The notes under the pieces: model-generated | The model's input: only the letters and a program-made list of their open reading frames with translations | Databases searched by the model: none | Told to the model about the DNA's origin: nothing | Made by a program: the position numbers and the translations under genes | Assembly: GCF_016889425.1 (NCBI RefSeq) | Contig: NZ_CP069513.1 | Location: 1-64,000, forward strand | Length of the DNA stretch: 64,000 nucleotides | Source of the DNA: Corynebacterium amycolatum | GTDB taxonomy: Bacteria; Actinomycetota; Actinomycetes; Mycobacteriales; Mycobacteriaceae | Direction of reading: 5' to 3' | Shown: piece after piece, positions 8,844 through 17,660 of the stretch | Layout of the letters: each line of letters opens with the position of its first letter | Numbering within the stretch: the stretch's first letter is position 1

Positions 8844-9518
8844 TTAGCCACGTGCGCGACCGCGCTTAAACATCACCGCAGCCCAGATGCCCGCAAGCCC
8901 ACCGAAGAGGTGCATCTGCCAACTAACAGCCATCTGTGTTGGCAGCACTCCCCAGATAAGACCCGAATACATCGATGCCAGAATCACGCCCAAAATAATC
9001 TGCATCACCCGACGGTTCACGAAACCGCGTACGACCAAAAACGCCAGCCAGCCGTAAATCAGGCCGGACGCACCGATGTGGACGGTATTTACACCGCCGA
9101 CCAGCCATGTCAGACCGCCACCAACGACCGTAATCAAGAGCGTGACCTGCCAAAATAGCCGCTTCGACGACATTGCAATCAAACCGGCGAACAACGCCCC
9201 GGGCAGAGAGTTCGCCACAATGTGCCCGTAATCTGCGTGCAGCAGCGGTGCGGTCAAAATTCCCCACAGCGTCGAGGTTTCGCGTGGGCGCACACCGAAG
9301 TTGTTCAGCGCCCCACCAAAGATGAAATCGTTGACAAGAAAGACCGTCCATATAAGTACCAGGTACCCAATAGCCGTACTGATGGCCGCCCCGAGCCCGC
9401 CGTCGCGATCCTGCGGAACAATCTGATTATTCCGCCGCGTCTGCACGGGACCGCGCATCGGGTACTGCGCATAGTTCTGGTAATTCTGCTGTTGTCCCGA
9501 GCTCCATTGCGGATTCAT
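8844..9518 (-). CDS. Rhomboid family intramembrane serine protease
   Basis: The 224-residue membrane protein has a polar, Gln/Asn-rich N-terminus of about 45 residues followed by six membrane segments. The catalytic Ser lies in GASGLIYGW (about residues 149-157) and the catalytic His in WQMHLFGGLAG near residue 203. An HADYGHIVANSLPGA stretch near residue 95 corresponds to the conserved HxxxxHxxxN segment of the second helix. The order murI-rhomboid-P1 peptidase matches Rv1338-Rv1337 and surroundings in mycobacteria. The start ATG follows AGGGA and begins 16 bases after the stop of the P1 peptidase gene, so the genes are probably one operon. Substrates are unknown. Confidence 0.92.
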   Translation of the reverse strand: MNPQWSSGQQQNYQNYAQYPMRGPVQTRRNNQIVPQDRDGGLGAAISTAIGYLVLIWTVFLVNDFIFGGALNNFGVRPRETSTLWGILTAPLLHADYGHIVANSLPGALFAGLIAMSSKRLFWQVTLLITVVGGGLTWLVGGVNTVHIGASGLIYGWLAFLVVRGFVNRRVMQIILGVILASMYSGLIWGVLPTQMAVSWQMHLFGGLAGIWAAVMFKRGRARG

Positions 9519-9534
9519 TGGCGAACTTCCCTCA

Positions 9535-10638
9535 CTACTTGTCCAGCATCTCTGACAGCGCGGCTACTCCCGCGCGCCCCGTTGCACTCATCACGGCATC
9601 GACAATAGCCATCTGCACCGCATCGGCCGCCATCGCAGCCAACAGCGCCACCACATCCGAGCCCACGGGTTCAGCGTTTTCGCTATCCGCTGCCTCGGCC
9701 GAGCTGAGCGCAAACAGCGTGTCACCGTCCATCGGTGCATGAGCCGGCCGAATCGCTCGTGCCAGCCCATCATGACCGCACATCGCCAACCGCTTCAACT
9801 GCGCAGTCGTCACCGGCGCATTGGTTATCAACGTGCCAATCGTCGTGTTTCGCGTGCTTGCCGACGACTCCCCGTCGCCAGCCGCATCTGCGAGAATCTT
9901 GGTTCTACCGACGAAAATCTGGTCCAACTGGGCCAATGCCTCCTTGCTGGCACCGGCAGCCGCCGGCATTCCGTAAAGGTGTCCCTCCGGGTCAATGACT
10001 GCACCAAAGGAGTTAACCACCATTGCGGCAGCCACAAAGTACTTACCATCGGCGGAGGTCACACGGGCTTGTCCAAAACCACCCTTAATTGCCCCGGCCA
10101 TAGCGCCAACACCGGCACCTACTGTTCCGGAGGGAGTGTCCTCCGGGACGTCGTCAAGCGCGTGCGACAACGCTTCGCGCCCGAGTTCAGCGGTGGGCAG
10201 CGTCGGCTCACCTAACAGCAAGTCGAAGATGACAGCACCGGGAACGATGGGCACGAGGATATCTGGACGAGTTGGAGTGACCTCAAAGCCAATGCCGCGG
10301 TCACGCAGTTCGCGCATAACTCCGTCGGCAGCTGCAAGGCCGTATGCGGAGCCGCCAGCCAAAACGACAGCGTGGGCGCGTTCGACGGTATTCTCCGGTG
10401 CGAGCAGGTCGGTCTCGCGAGTGCCAGGACCGCCACCGCGGACATCGACAGCGCCGACAGCACCGCCTGGAGCGGCGATGACGGTGACTCCGGTATCCCC
10501 CTCAGCAGCATGGCCGATGGAGATGCCGTCGATGGAGTCGAGACATCCTGCGCCAATGTCGATGCTCGTGCCCAACGCAGCACTGCTGGCTTGGTGTCGA
10601 ATGTCGGTGGGGCTGATTGCGAAAATCTCAGAATTCAT
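9535..10638 (-). CDS. P1 family (DmpA-like) N-terminal-nucleophile peptidase
   Basis: The 367-residue protein belongs to the P1/DmpA family, which processes itself into two chains and then acts as an aminopeptidase or amidase. It has the N-terminal pattern SIGHAAEGDTGVTVIAAPGGAVG-like start (DGISIGHAAEGDTGVTV), a Gly-rich VDVRGGGPGTRETDLL, GSAYGLAAADGVMREL, and the predicted cleavage site RNTTIGTLITNAP at about residue 265, where a Thr would become the nucleophile. It is the positional equivalent of Rv1333. The start ATG at 10638 follows a GA-rich leader. The natural substrate is not known. Confidence 0.9.
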   Translation of the reverse strand: MNSEIFAISPTDIRHQASSAALGTSIDIGAGCLDSIDGISIGHAAEGDTGVTVIAAPGGAVGAVDVRGGGPGTRETDLLAPENTVERAHAVVLAGGSAYGLAAADGVMRELRDRGIGFEVTPTRPDILVPIVPGAVIFDLLLGEPTLPTAELGREALSHALDDVPEDTPSGTVGAGVGAMAGAIKGGFGQARVTSADGKYFVAAAMVVNSFGAVIDPEGHLYGMPAAAGASKEALAQLDQIFVGRTKILADAAGDGESSASTRNTTIGTLITNAPVTTAQLKRLAMCGHDGLARAIRPAHAPMDGDTLFALSSAEAADSENAEPVGSDVVALLAAMAADAVQMAIVDAVMSATGRAGVAALSEMLDK

Positions 10639-10722
10639 TGTCGCCTACGGCACCTTTCACCACAGTTCATGGCAGTTAGCCTCAGTTGATTACTGCATCT
10701 TTCGGGGTTTTGCTCGGATTCG

Positions 10723-11274
10723 TTACTCACTCATAAGCTGATCCAGCAGTGACTCTTGGTTGTAGGACAGCCACTGGTACATCGCGTCGGTCTGCTCAAT
10801 CTGCTCGATGGAGCCATTGAGGTTCTCCATGGAAACGTGCAGGTAAATACGTAGGTCATTGATTCCTGCAACCCAGGCATGGGCATCGCTTTCCGAAATG
10901 GATACCTGCCCCGACTCGGCGGGCTCCAGTGCGTCGATAATCGCACGCAGGGAATGGAGCTTGCTCTCTACAATCTCCGACTCATGCAGCTGGCGCATGA
11001 GGGCGTTTTCCCCCTCCACGCTCTCCTCACCCGGCTTGGTGAAGTCCGGCAACAGTCGCGCAAGCTTAGGATCGGCTGGGGCCTCGGAGTGTCCGACGGG
11101 CATTCCCGTCATTTCCGCGAGCTCATCCTTCGGCGCCGACCGGGCTCGCTCCATCAGCGAGTCCGCCACAGTAGCAGCCAGATTCAGCAGCAAATCCCGC
11201 TCCGTGCCTTCAAAAGCCGTGACGTACTTGATGCCACCGCCGAGAAGGGATCGCTTGCGCTTCCAAGGACGCAT
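10723..11274 (-). CDS. DUF2017 family protein
   Basis: The 183-residue soluble protein starts with basic MRPWKRKRSLLGGG, followed by an acidic helical body with the typical LLLNLAATVADSLMER stretch and the C-terminal WLSYNQESLLDQLM. These features and its position just after clpS match DUF2017 (Rv1332 in M. tuberculosis). The ATG at 11274 has GGGAGAG seven bases upstream, and 30 bases separate it from clpS. The steady pairing with clpS across actinobacteria hints at a role near ClpS-dependent proteolysis, but no activity is established. Confidence 0.85.
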   Translation of the reverse strand: MRPWKRKRSLLGGGIKYVTAFEGTERDLLLNLAATVADSLMERARSAPKDELAEMTGMPVGHSEAPADPKLARLLPDFTKPGEESVEGENALMRQLHESEIVESKLHSLRAIIDALEPAESGQVSISESDAHAWVAGINDLRIYLHVSMENLNGSIEQIEQTDAMYQWLSYNQESLLDQLMSE

Positions 11275-11304
11275 GTAAATTCTCTCCCGCTGTCGAATAT
11301 CGGC

Positions 11305-11598
11305 TTAGTCAGCCTGCTCCATTGTTGCCCACAAGCCCGCCTTGTGGAGCTTCTTCACATCGGCCTCTACCTTGTCACGCTCACCGGAAGACACGATTGC
11401 CTTACCCTCCGTGTGAACCGTCATCATCAGCGCGTGCGCCTTCTTTCGGTCCATGCCGAAGAGCATCTGGAACACGTAGGTGACATAACTCATCGAATTA
11501 ACCTGGTCATCCCACACAATGCACTGCCAGGGTCGGTTCGATTCCGTCACGACATCGGCATCCATAGTGGGCATCGGTGTTGCTGCTGGCATGCTCAT
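11305..11598 (-). CDS. clpS: ATP-dependent Clp protease adaptor ClpS
   Basis: ClpS delivers N-degron proteins to the Clp protease. The core shows the family signature: [44 protein letters not shown] and a C-terminal helix ending in [12 protein letters not shown]. The Asp-Asp in VWDDQVN and the Met/His residues of the binding groove are present. Three in-frame starts lie close together (GTG 11604, ATG 11598, ATG 11592). The ATG at 11598 is chosen because TACTAT lies about ten bases upstream; this choice is not firm. It forms an operon with the DUF2017 gene and lies back to back with pncB. Confidence 0.92.
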   Translation of the reverse strand: MSMPAATPMPTMDADVVTESNRPWQCIVWDDQVNSMSYVTYVFQMLFGMDRKKAHALMMTVHTEGKAIVSSGERDKVEADVKKLHKAGLWATMEQAD

Positions 11599-11666
11599 AG
11601 GCACCAGGATAGTACGGAGTGGCGCGCGCTCGCCGGAACCGACTGCCCCGGCCAGCTTCAGCCGAC

Positions 11667-11672
11667 TAGACT
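11667..11672 (+). promoter_or_regulatory. -10 box of leaderless pncB promoter
   Basis: TAGACT ends seven bases before the GTG start at 11680. This spacing supports that GTG over the TTG two codons upstream and suggests a leaderless mRNA. Confidence 0.6.
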
Positions 11673-11679
11673 ATTGACC

Positions 11680-12990
11680 GTGATTGATAAGCATTCCTCC
11701 ACCGCCCTTCTCACCGATAAGTACGAACTGACGATGCTGCAGGCATCGCTTGCCGACGGATCCGGCGAGCGCCAGGTCGCCTTCGAGGTGTTTGGCCGTC
11801 GTCTGCCGAATGAGCGCCGCTATGGCGTTGTCGCTGGGACAGCGCGTGTATTGGATGCTATCCGCAACTTCCGCTTCACCGAGGAACAGCTGGCTTCGCT
11901 GGACTTCCTCGACGACCGGACGCTAGATTACCTGCGTAACTATTCCTTCAGCGGCCAAGTCGACGGCTACCGCGAAGGAGAGCTCTACTTCCCCGCCTCG
12001 CCCATTTTGACTGTGCGGGGCACTTTCGCCGAGTGTGTCATTTTGGAGACTGTTATTCTCTCCATTCTCAATGCGGACTCCGCCATTGCCTCGGCAGCGA
12101 CCCGAATGGTCACGGCTGCCGGTGGGCGCCCGATTATTGAAATGGGTTCGCGTCGTACTCATGAAGAAGCAGCTGTGACCGCTGCCCGCGCCGCCTACCT
12201 GGCAGGTTTTAGCGCCACCTCCAACTTGGAGGCAGCGGCACGGTACAACATCCCAGCCTCCGGTACCGCTGCGCACGCGTGGACTCTGTTACACACCAAC
12301 CCAGATGGCACGACAAACGAGACTGCAGCCTTCAAAGCTCAGATTGACACGCTGGGGACCGACACCACTTTGTTGGTGGATACCTACGACATCACCGAGG
12401 GCGTCAATACGGCCATTGAGGTCGCGGGGCCGGAACTCGGCGGTGTACGTATTGACTCCGGTGACCTCGGAGTTCTCGCTCGCCAGGTGCGTCAGCAGCT
12501 GGACTCGCTGGGCGCACACAACACCAACATCGTAGTGTCCTCTGACCTCGACGAGTTCGCCATTGCGGCGCTGAGGGCCGAGCCGGTCGATGTCTACGGC
12601 GTGGGCACCTCTGTAGTCACTGGCTCCGGCGCACCGACTGCGGGACTGGTCTACAAGATGGTCGAAGTTGATGGGGTGCCCGTCGCCAAGCGCTCGTTGG
12701 ACAAGCGAAGCCACGGTGGCGTGAAGGCGGCGATTCGTACCTGCCGCCGTTCCGGTACCGCCGTGGAGGAAATCGCTTTCCCGCTCGGCTCGGAAATCCC
12801 GGATGTGGGCAACCTGCACTACCGCGATCTAACCATTCCGATGATGCGCGATGGCGAGGTCGTCGATGGCCTACCGACCTTGGAAGAGTCCCGCGATCAC
12901 TTGGTTAAGGCGCTGGTCAGCCTCCCGTGGGAGGGGCTCGCACTTTCCCGTGACGAGCCGGTACTGTCCGTCCGTTTTCACGGCGTTTAG
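11680..12990 (+). CDS. pncB: Nicotinate phosphoribosyltransferase
   Basis: PncB joins nicotinate to PRPP to form nicotinate mononucleotide in the NAD salvage pathway. The 436-residue protein begins with a typical LLTDKYELTMLQASLADGSG segment, has GTFAECVILETVILSILNADS, RRTHEEAAVTAARAAYLAGF, GTAAHAWT with the phosphorylated-His region, GVRIDSGDLGVLARQVR and GVGTSVVTG near residue 307. The upstream open frame extends far, but the -10 box at 11667-11672 fixes the start near 11680. It is divergent from clpS, and dinG follows after 14 bases, so pncB-dinG is probably one transcript, as in other actinobacteria. Confidence 0.95.
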   Translation: MIDKHSSTALLTDKYELTMLQASLADGSGERQVAFEVFGRRLPNERRYGVVAGTARVLDAIRNFRFTEEQLASLDFLDDRTLDYLRNYSFSGQVDGYREGELYFPASPILTVRGTFAECVILETVILSILNADSAIASAATRMVTAAGGRPIIEMGSRRTHEEAAVTAARAAYLAGFSATSNLEAAARYNIPASGTAAHAWTLLHTNPDGTTNETAAFKAQIDTLGTDTTLLVDTYDITEGVNTAIEVAGPELGGVRIDSGDLGVLARQVRQQLDSLGAHNTNIVVSSDLDEFAIAALRAEPVDVYGVGTSVVTGSGAPTAGLVYKMVEVDGVPVAKRSLDKRSHGGVKAAIRTCRRSGTAVEEIAFPLGSEIPDVGNLHYRDLTIPMMRDGEVVDGLPTLEESRDHLVKALVSLPWEGLALSRDEPVLSVRFHGV

Positions 12991-13004
12991 GCGGCGGGGG
13001 AACT

Positions 13005-15110
13005 GTGTCGGATACTCCCGAGCACGCAGATTTTGCAGAGCTATCGGACGGCTTTGAGGACTTTGACGATGTTGACGATGCTGACGAGCTAGCTTCGCCG
13101 AGAGCCAGCGTCCATGACTCGGACAGCATCGAAGCTCTTCTCGATGCAGCAGTGAAGGGACTCGGCGGAACAACTCGCCCGAATCAGGTCAAAATGTCCC
13201 GGTCGGTGGCCTCCGCCTTTGCGCGCGAGCGACACCTAGCGGTACAAGCCGGTACCGGTACTGGTAAGTCACTGGCCTACCTGGTGCCCGCCATTGTGCA
13301 AGCAATGGAGTCCGACGAGTCGGTAATCGTTTCCACGGCGACCATTGCGCTGCAACGCCAGCTGGTCGAACGCGACTTGCCGCGGCTAGTCAGTTCGCTA
13401 GAGCCACACTTGTCCCGCACGCCAACCTTCGCAATCCTCAAAGGCCGCTCAAACTACCTGTGCAAGTCCAAGGTCGGAAATGTCATCAAAGATCCCGTCA
13501 TCGACGGTGATGAATCCGAGCCGACCGGTATGGGCGGCCCAACTGCTCTACTCAGCGAAGCGCAGCTCAGCCGAACCGCTGCCGAGGTCATGCGGCTACG
13601 CGAGTGGGCCAATGACACCGACACCGGCGACCGCGACAGCCTGGACAAGGGCGTCTCCAACGAAGCCTGGCGGCAGGTCTCCGTCACGGCCCGCGAATGC
13701 GTCGGCGCCATTTCCTGCCCTTTCGGCGAGGAGTGTTTCGCCGAACAAGCCCGCCGCGAGGCCTCCAACGTCGACATCGTTGTCACCAACCACGCCCTGT
13801 TGGCCATCGATGCGCTCTCCGACGCCATGATCTTGCCGCAGCACGACTGCGTCGTCATTGATGAGGCTCACGAGCTCGACGGCCGAATCACCTCCGTTGC
13901 CACCGACGAGCTCTCCCCTGCCGGTATCACCATGATGGCCCGGCGCGCCCGCAAATTCGGCGCCGCAGAGCAGGTCGATGATGTCACCGATGCCACGGAT
14001 CTACTCGGCGAGACCGTCGCATTGCTTGCCGACGCCTACAGCGGCGCACTCGAAGAAATTCCCGGTGAGCTGGGAGCGGCACTAGCTTCGCTCCGCGATA
14101 GCCTGTGGCAACTGCAAACCACGCTGGGCACCTCTGGCTCAGGCAACTCTGGCGGGTCGGGCTCCGGGGGTTCGGGTTCCGACTCTGACAGCACGGAGCG
14201 CCAGACCGTGCGCGCAGCCGTGGAGAATATGCACGATACTGTCGTCCGGATTCTCGAGTTCAGCAGCGACGATGTCGTATGGCTTGGCGAGAACAAGACA
14301 GTTTATGTCGCTCCCCTGTCCATCGCAGCACTACTTCGCGAACGCCTCTTCGGCGAATCCACCGTCGTTTTGACCTCAGCAACACTTGCTCTTGGCGGCA
14401 AGTTCGATGCTATGGCCGCTGCCTGGGGGCTTCCCTCCGGCGGGTGGGATGGCTTGGACGTCGGCACGCCCTTTGACCCGCAGAAATCTGGCATCCTCTA
14501 CGTCGCACGCGACCTGCCTCGTCCTGGACGCGACGGCGCCACGCCAAAGCAGTTCGCGATCATGGAACGCCTCATCCGCGCCGCTGGTGGGCGAACGCTG
14601 GGGCTGTTTTCTTCTCGCCGAGGCGCCGAGGCAGCGGCGGAGGAAATGCGCAAGCGCCTGCCTTACGACGTCCTGTGCCAAGGCGATGACTCTATCGGCG
14701 CTCTGGTTGATCGCTTCGCAGCTAATCCACAGACATGTTTGTTTGGCACGCTGACGCTGTGGCAAGGCGTCGATGTTCCTGGCCCATCGCTATCGTGTGT
14801 CATCATCGATCGTATCCCGTTCCCCCGACCCGACGACCCGCTACTGTCCGCGCGCTCCGATGCGGCTAATGCCGCTGGCCGAAACGGTTTTATGGAGGTT
14901 TCAGCGACACATGCAGCGCTACTGATGGCGCAAGGTTCTGGTCGTCTGCTACGTCAAGTCGATGACCGCGGTGTCGTCGCGGTACTGGATTCACGGTTGG
15001 CGACGGCGCGCTATGGATCCTGGATTGCCGCATCGATGCCTGACTTCTGGCGGACGACTGACCTCAATGTCGCTGCTGGTGCACTGACTAGGCTGACGCG
15101 GGACAGCTAG
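13005..15110 (+). CDS. dinG: DinG/YoaA-like ATP-dependent DNA helicase
   Basis: This is a superfamily 2, XPD-type 5'-3' helicase. Walker A is AGTGTGKS near residue 84, the DEAH box is VIDEAHEL near 287, and the C-terminal motor ends with QGSGRLLRQVDDRGVVAVLDSR near 655. Four Cys suited to a [4Fe-4S] cluster occur in NYLCKSK (about residue 152) and in CVGAISCPFGEECF (about 230-243). An odd feature is a Gly/Ser-rich low-complexity linker at about residues 376-397. The N-terminal 40 residues are acidic. The start is the GTG at 13005 after a G-rich Shine-Dalgarno-like stretch. Confidence 0.93.
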   Translation: MSDTPEHADFAELSDGFEDFDDVDDADELASPRASVHDSDSIEALLDAAVKGLGGTTRPNQVKMSRSVASAFARERHLAVQAGTGTGKSLAYLVPAIVQAMESDESVIVSTATIALQRQLVERDLPRLVSSLEPHLSRTPTFAILKGRSNYLCKSKVGNVIKDPVIDGDESEPTGMGGPTALLSEAQLSRTAAEVMRLREWANDTDTGDRDSLDKGVSNEAWRQVSVTARECVGAISCPFGEECFAEQARREASNVDIVVTNHALLAIDALSDAMILPQHDCVVIDEAHELDGRITSVATDELSPAGITMMARRARKFGAAEQVDDVTDATDLLGETVALLADAYSGALEEIPGELGAALASLRDSLWQLQTTLGTSGSGNSGGSGSGGSGSDSDSTERQTVRAAVENMHDTVVRILEFSSDDVVWLGENKTVYVAPLSIAALLRERLFGESTVVLTSATLALGGKFDAMAAAWGLPSGGWDGLDVGTPFDPQKSGILYVARDLPRPGRDGATPKQFAIMERLIRAAGGRTLGLFSSRRGAEAAAEEMRKRLPYDVLCQGDDSIGALVDRFAANPQTCLFGTLTLWQGVDVPGPSLSCVIIDRIPFPRPDDPLLSARSDAANAAGRNGFMEVSATHAALLMAQGSGRLLRQVDDRGVVAVLDSRLATARYGSWIAASMPDFWRTTDLNVAAGALTRLTRDS

Positions 15111-15117
15111 CTAGGTA

Positions 15118-15145
15118 GTCATTTCACATAAGAAATGACATTTTT
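15118..15145 (+). terminator. Hairpin with T-run after dinG
   Basis: A perfect 8-bp stem (GTCATTTC at 15118-15125 with GAAATGAC at 15132-15139) and a 6-base loop are followed by ATTTTT. The stem is AT-rich, so it may alternatively be an operator for the downstream acyl-CoA synthetase gene. Confidence 0.6.
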
Positions 15146-15274
15146 CCCAAAATCTGCACGAACTGTCAGCACACCTACTACTGTGATGTGAAACACAACG
15201 AAGCTAACACGGTGATCCTTGTTCAAGGAATTCATCTGAAGCCTGACGCACGTGCAGAAAGGTTGTTTTCCCCT

Positions 15275-16852
15275 ATGCCGCTGACTAGCAGTCTTCCCAA
15301 CATCGATATTCCGGAGACCTCTCTATTCGATTTTCTGTTTGGCGAAATCGAGCCTCGGCACAAGGATAAACTCGCAGTAGTTGACTCCGGCTCAGAGGTA
15401 ACTTTCGGGGATTTGAAGGCCAGCATTGAGGCCTTCGCGGGCGCTCTTGCTGCACGTGGAATTAAAAAGGGCGATGTTGTTGCCCTGCACTGCCCTAACT
15501 CCACCACCTTCGCAGTCGCTCTGCACGGTGTTCTTCGCGCAGGTGCAATCTGCACGACTGTTGCCTCGCTGGCAACTGCCGAGGACGTTGAAACGCAGCT
15601 GCGTATCTCTGACGCCAAGATGATGCTGACGACTTCGTCGATTGGTTGGGCCGGTGCTAACGGCGCTGAGGCCGCTGGCCTCCCGGAAGAGATGATTATC
15701 GGTCTGACGGGGCTTCACGGCATGGGTGAGCTGCTTGCTGAAGGCCATGCGGGACCAGATGTAGACGTTTCTCCCGATGACGTTGCTGTCATTCCGTTTT
15801 CTTCTGGCACCACTGGTGTGCCAAAGGGCGTCCAACTCACGCATCGCAATCTTGTTGCCAACGTGGCTCAGGCAGGAGCAGCAACTGTCGAGGCATTGGA
15901 TGAGACAACCCCGGCGGTTACGATTCTGCCGTTCTTCCACATCTACGGTTTGACTGCTCTGCTCAATCTTTGCCTCTGGCGACGCACTACCCAGTACACG
16001 ATGGGCAAGTTCGACTTGCTGGATTTCCTTTCCATTATTTCGGAGCACAAGGTCAAGTTTGCGTTCATCGCACCGCCGGTCGCAGTTGGGTTGGCCAAGC
16101 ACCCGGCTGTCGATTCCTTCGATCTGTCCAGTCTGGAGACTATTTTCTCCGGCGCAGCTTCGCTTCAGCTGGATTTGGCGGAGCAGGTGGAAAAGCGCCT
16201 CGGCTGCACTGTCGCCCAGGGCTACGGTATGACCGAGTCCTCCCCTGCCGCGCACATTCGTATCGGACACGACAGCCCACTGGATTCCATCGGTCGAGCA
16301 GTCCCGAACACCGAGTACAAAATCGTTGACCTCGATACTGAGGACCTCGATGAAATCCCAGTTCCTGAATCAGGACGTTCCAAGTCCGGAGAACTGTGGA
16401 TTCGCGGTCCTCAGGTAATGAAGGGTTATCTCAACAATCCCGAAGCTACGGCTGCAACGCTTGTCGACGGCTGGTTGCGAACAGGCGACGTTGCGGAACT
16501 CGACAAGGAAGGGAATGCGTACATTGTCGACCGCTTCAAGGAACTGATCAAGTACAAGGGTTACCAGGTACCACCGGCAGAACTTGAGTCCGTGCTTCTC
16601 GAGCACCCGGATATCGCTGATGCTGCCTGCAGTGGTGTCATTCGCTCCGATGGTGAGGAAATTCCGAAGGCATATGTGGTGCTCAAAGAAGGAAAGTCAC
16701 TCACTGCTGATGAGGTAATGGACTTTGTTGCCGACCGCGTCGCACCGTACAAGAAGGTGCGAGTAGTCGAATTCATGGATGAGATTCCAAAATCGGCAAC
16801 CGGCAAGATCCTGCGCAAGGATCTTAAGGCCATGGAGGCAGCACGCGCTTAG
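15275..16852 (+). CDS. Acyl-CoA synthetase of the 4-coumarate-CoA ligase/FadD type
   Basis: This 525-residue AMP-forming ligase activates a carboxylic acid to its adenylate and then to a CoA thioester. The P-loop SSGTTGVPKGV lies at about residues 174-184, the A5 motif QGYGMTESSPAAH at about 315-327, the hinge and A8 region RTGDVAELD and VDRFKELIKYKGYQVPPAELE at about 405-445, and the A10 motif PKSATGKILRKDL with the catalytic Lys near 513. The ATG at 15275 is chosen because it matches the family N-terminus; AAAGG lies 12 bases upstream. An in-frame GTG at 15188 is less likely. The substrate cannot be read from sequence. Confidence 0.9.
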   Translation: MPLTSSLPNIDIPETSLFDFLFGEIEPRHKDKLAVVDSGSEVTFGDLKASIEAFAGALAARGIKKGDVVALHCPNSTTFAVALHGVLRAGAICTTVASLATAEDVETQLRISDAKMMLTTSSIGWAGANGAEAAGLPEEMIIGLTGLHGMGELLAEGHAGPDVDVSPDDVAVIPFSSGTTGVPKGVQLTHRNLVANVAQAGAATVEALDETTPAVTILPFFHIYGLTALLNLCLWRRTTQYTMGKFDLLDFLSIISEHKVKFAFIAPPVAVGLAKHPAVDSFDLSSLETIFSGAASLQLDLAEQVEKRLGCTVAQGYGMTESSPAAHIRIGHDSPLDSIGRAVPNTEYKIVDLDTEDLDEIPVPESGRSKSGELWIRGPQVMKGYLNNPEATAATLVDGWLRTGDVAELDKEGNAYIVDRFKELIKYKGYQVPPAELESVLLEHPDIADAACSGVIRSDGEEIPKAYVVLKEGKSLTADEVMDFVADRVAPYKKVRVVEFMDEIPKSATGKILRKDLKAMEAARA

Positions 16853-16859
16853 CTGTCCG

Positions 16860-17660
16860 CTACTGCCCCTGTGCCCCTGGCGTGACCGACACGGTGATTG
16901 ATCCAGGGGCAATCTCTGTAAACCCAGCATCCTGAACTTCTACAGCACGTAGCTCTGGCGCTGGCCACAGCTCCCGCGGTGTTTCTTTCACATCTAACGC
17001 GTAGCCAGTTTGCGCCCACGCCCACGCTTCCTCAACCGACAGGCTGGCCGCATAGAGCATTGAGCCGTGTCCAACTTGCGCGGCCACCTTTCCTACGGAC
17101 ATATTCAGGTTCTTGTCCACCCAAATCACTGGCGGAGCAAAGGTGTCAGCACTCCCACGGTTGCCCGAGTCGTCGGGAGATGTGGTCTCCGGGTCGTCGT
17201 AAGGCAAATCGGTGCCGGAAATTTGTAGTTTGGCAATCTCTGGGTAGGTATCGTCGACAGGAGTTGGCACTAGTGCGCGAGCTTGCGCGCCGTCGACATC
17301 TACGGTGACACCCGGTGCAAGCTGAGCGCGTTGCCAGCCGATATTGCGAGCGCGACGTGTGAGCTTGCGGATGCGCGCGCCGTACCAAGACACCAGACCT
17401 TGTTGATAGGCCGAAGTGTCATCGCCTGCGCGCTCGTCGAGGCAACAAGCAACAACAGCCATCGCGGCGGCGCGGAGCAGCGCAGTGCGCGAGGGGCGTT
17501 CCTTCTTCGGCACCTCAAGCAAAATAGCCATTGCCCACGGCACATCCTCGCCATGGTCTTCCCTATCGGGTTGCGGCAGGAGGCTATGGGCAATGCGGAA
17601 CCATTCCGGCACCGATGATGCGTCCGTGACAGCGGGATTCTTGTGATCCTGGCGTCGCAC
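16860..17660 (-). CDS. PTH2-domain peptidyl-tRNA hydrolase-like protein (266 aa)
   Basis: The C-terminal 110 residues carry the Bit1/PTH2 signature: VIWVDKNLNMSVGKVAAQVG followed by HGSM, where GKxAAQxGH is the hallmark of peptidyl-tRNA hydrolase II. The N-terminal 150 residues are an additional domain with basic patches (RKLTRRARNIGWQR) not seen in minimal PTH2 enzymes. The start GTG at 17660 shares one base with the serB stop (TAGTG), so translation is coupled to serB. The activity is inferred from the domain; a bacterial Pth1 is usually present elsewhere, so this may have a specialised role. Confidence 0.75.
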   Translation of the reverse strand: MRRQDHKNPAVTDASSVPEWFRIAHSLLPQPDREDHGEDVPWAMAILLEVPKKERPSRTALLRAAAMAVVACCLDERAGDDTSAYQQGLVSWYGARIRKLTRRARNIGWQRAQLAPGVTVDVDGAQARALVPTPVDDTYPEIAKLQISGTDLPYDDPETTSPDDSGNRGSADTFAPPVIWVDKNLNMSVGKVAAQVGHGSMLYAASLSVEEAWAWAQTGYALDVKETPRELWPAPELRAVEVQDAGFTEIAPGSITVSVTPGAQGQ

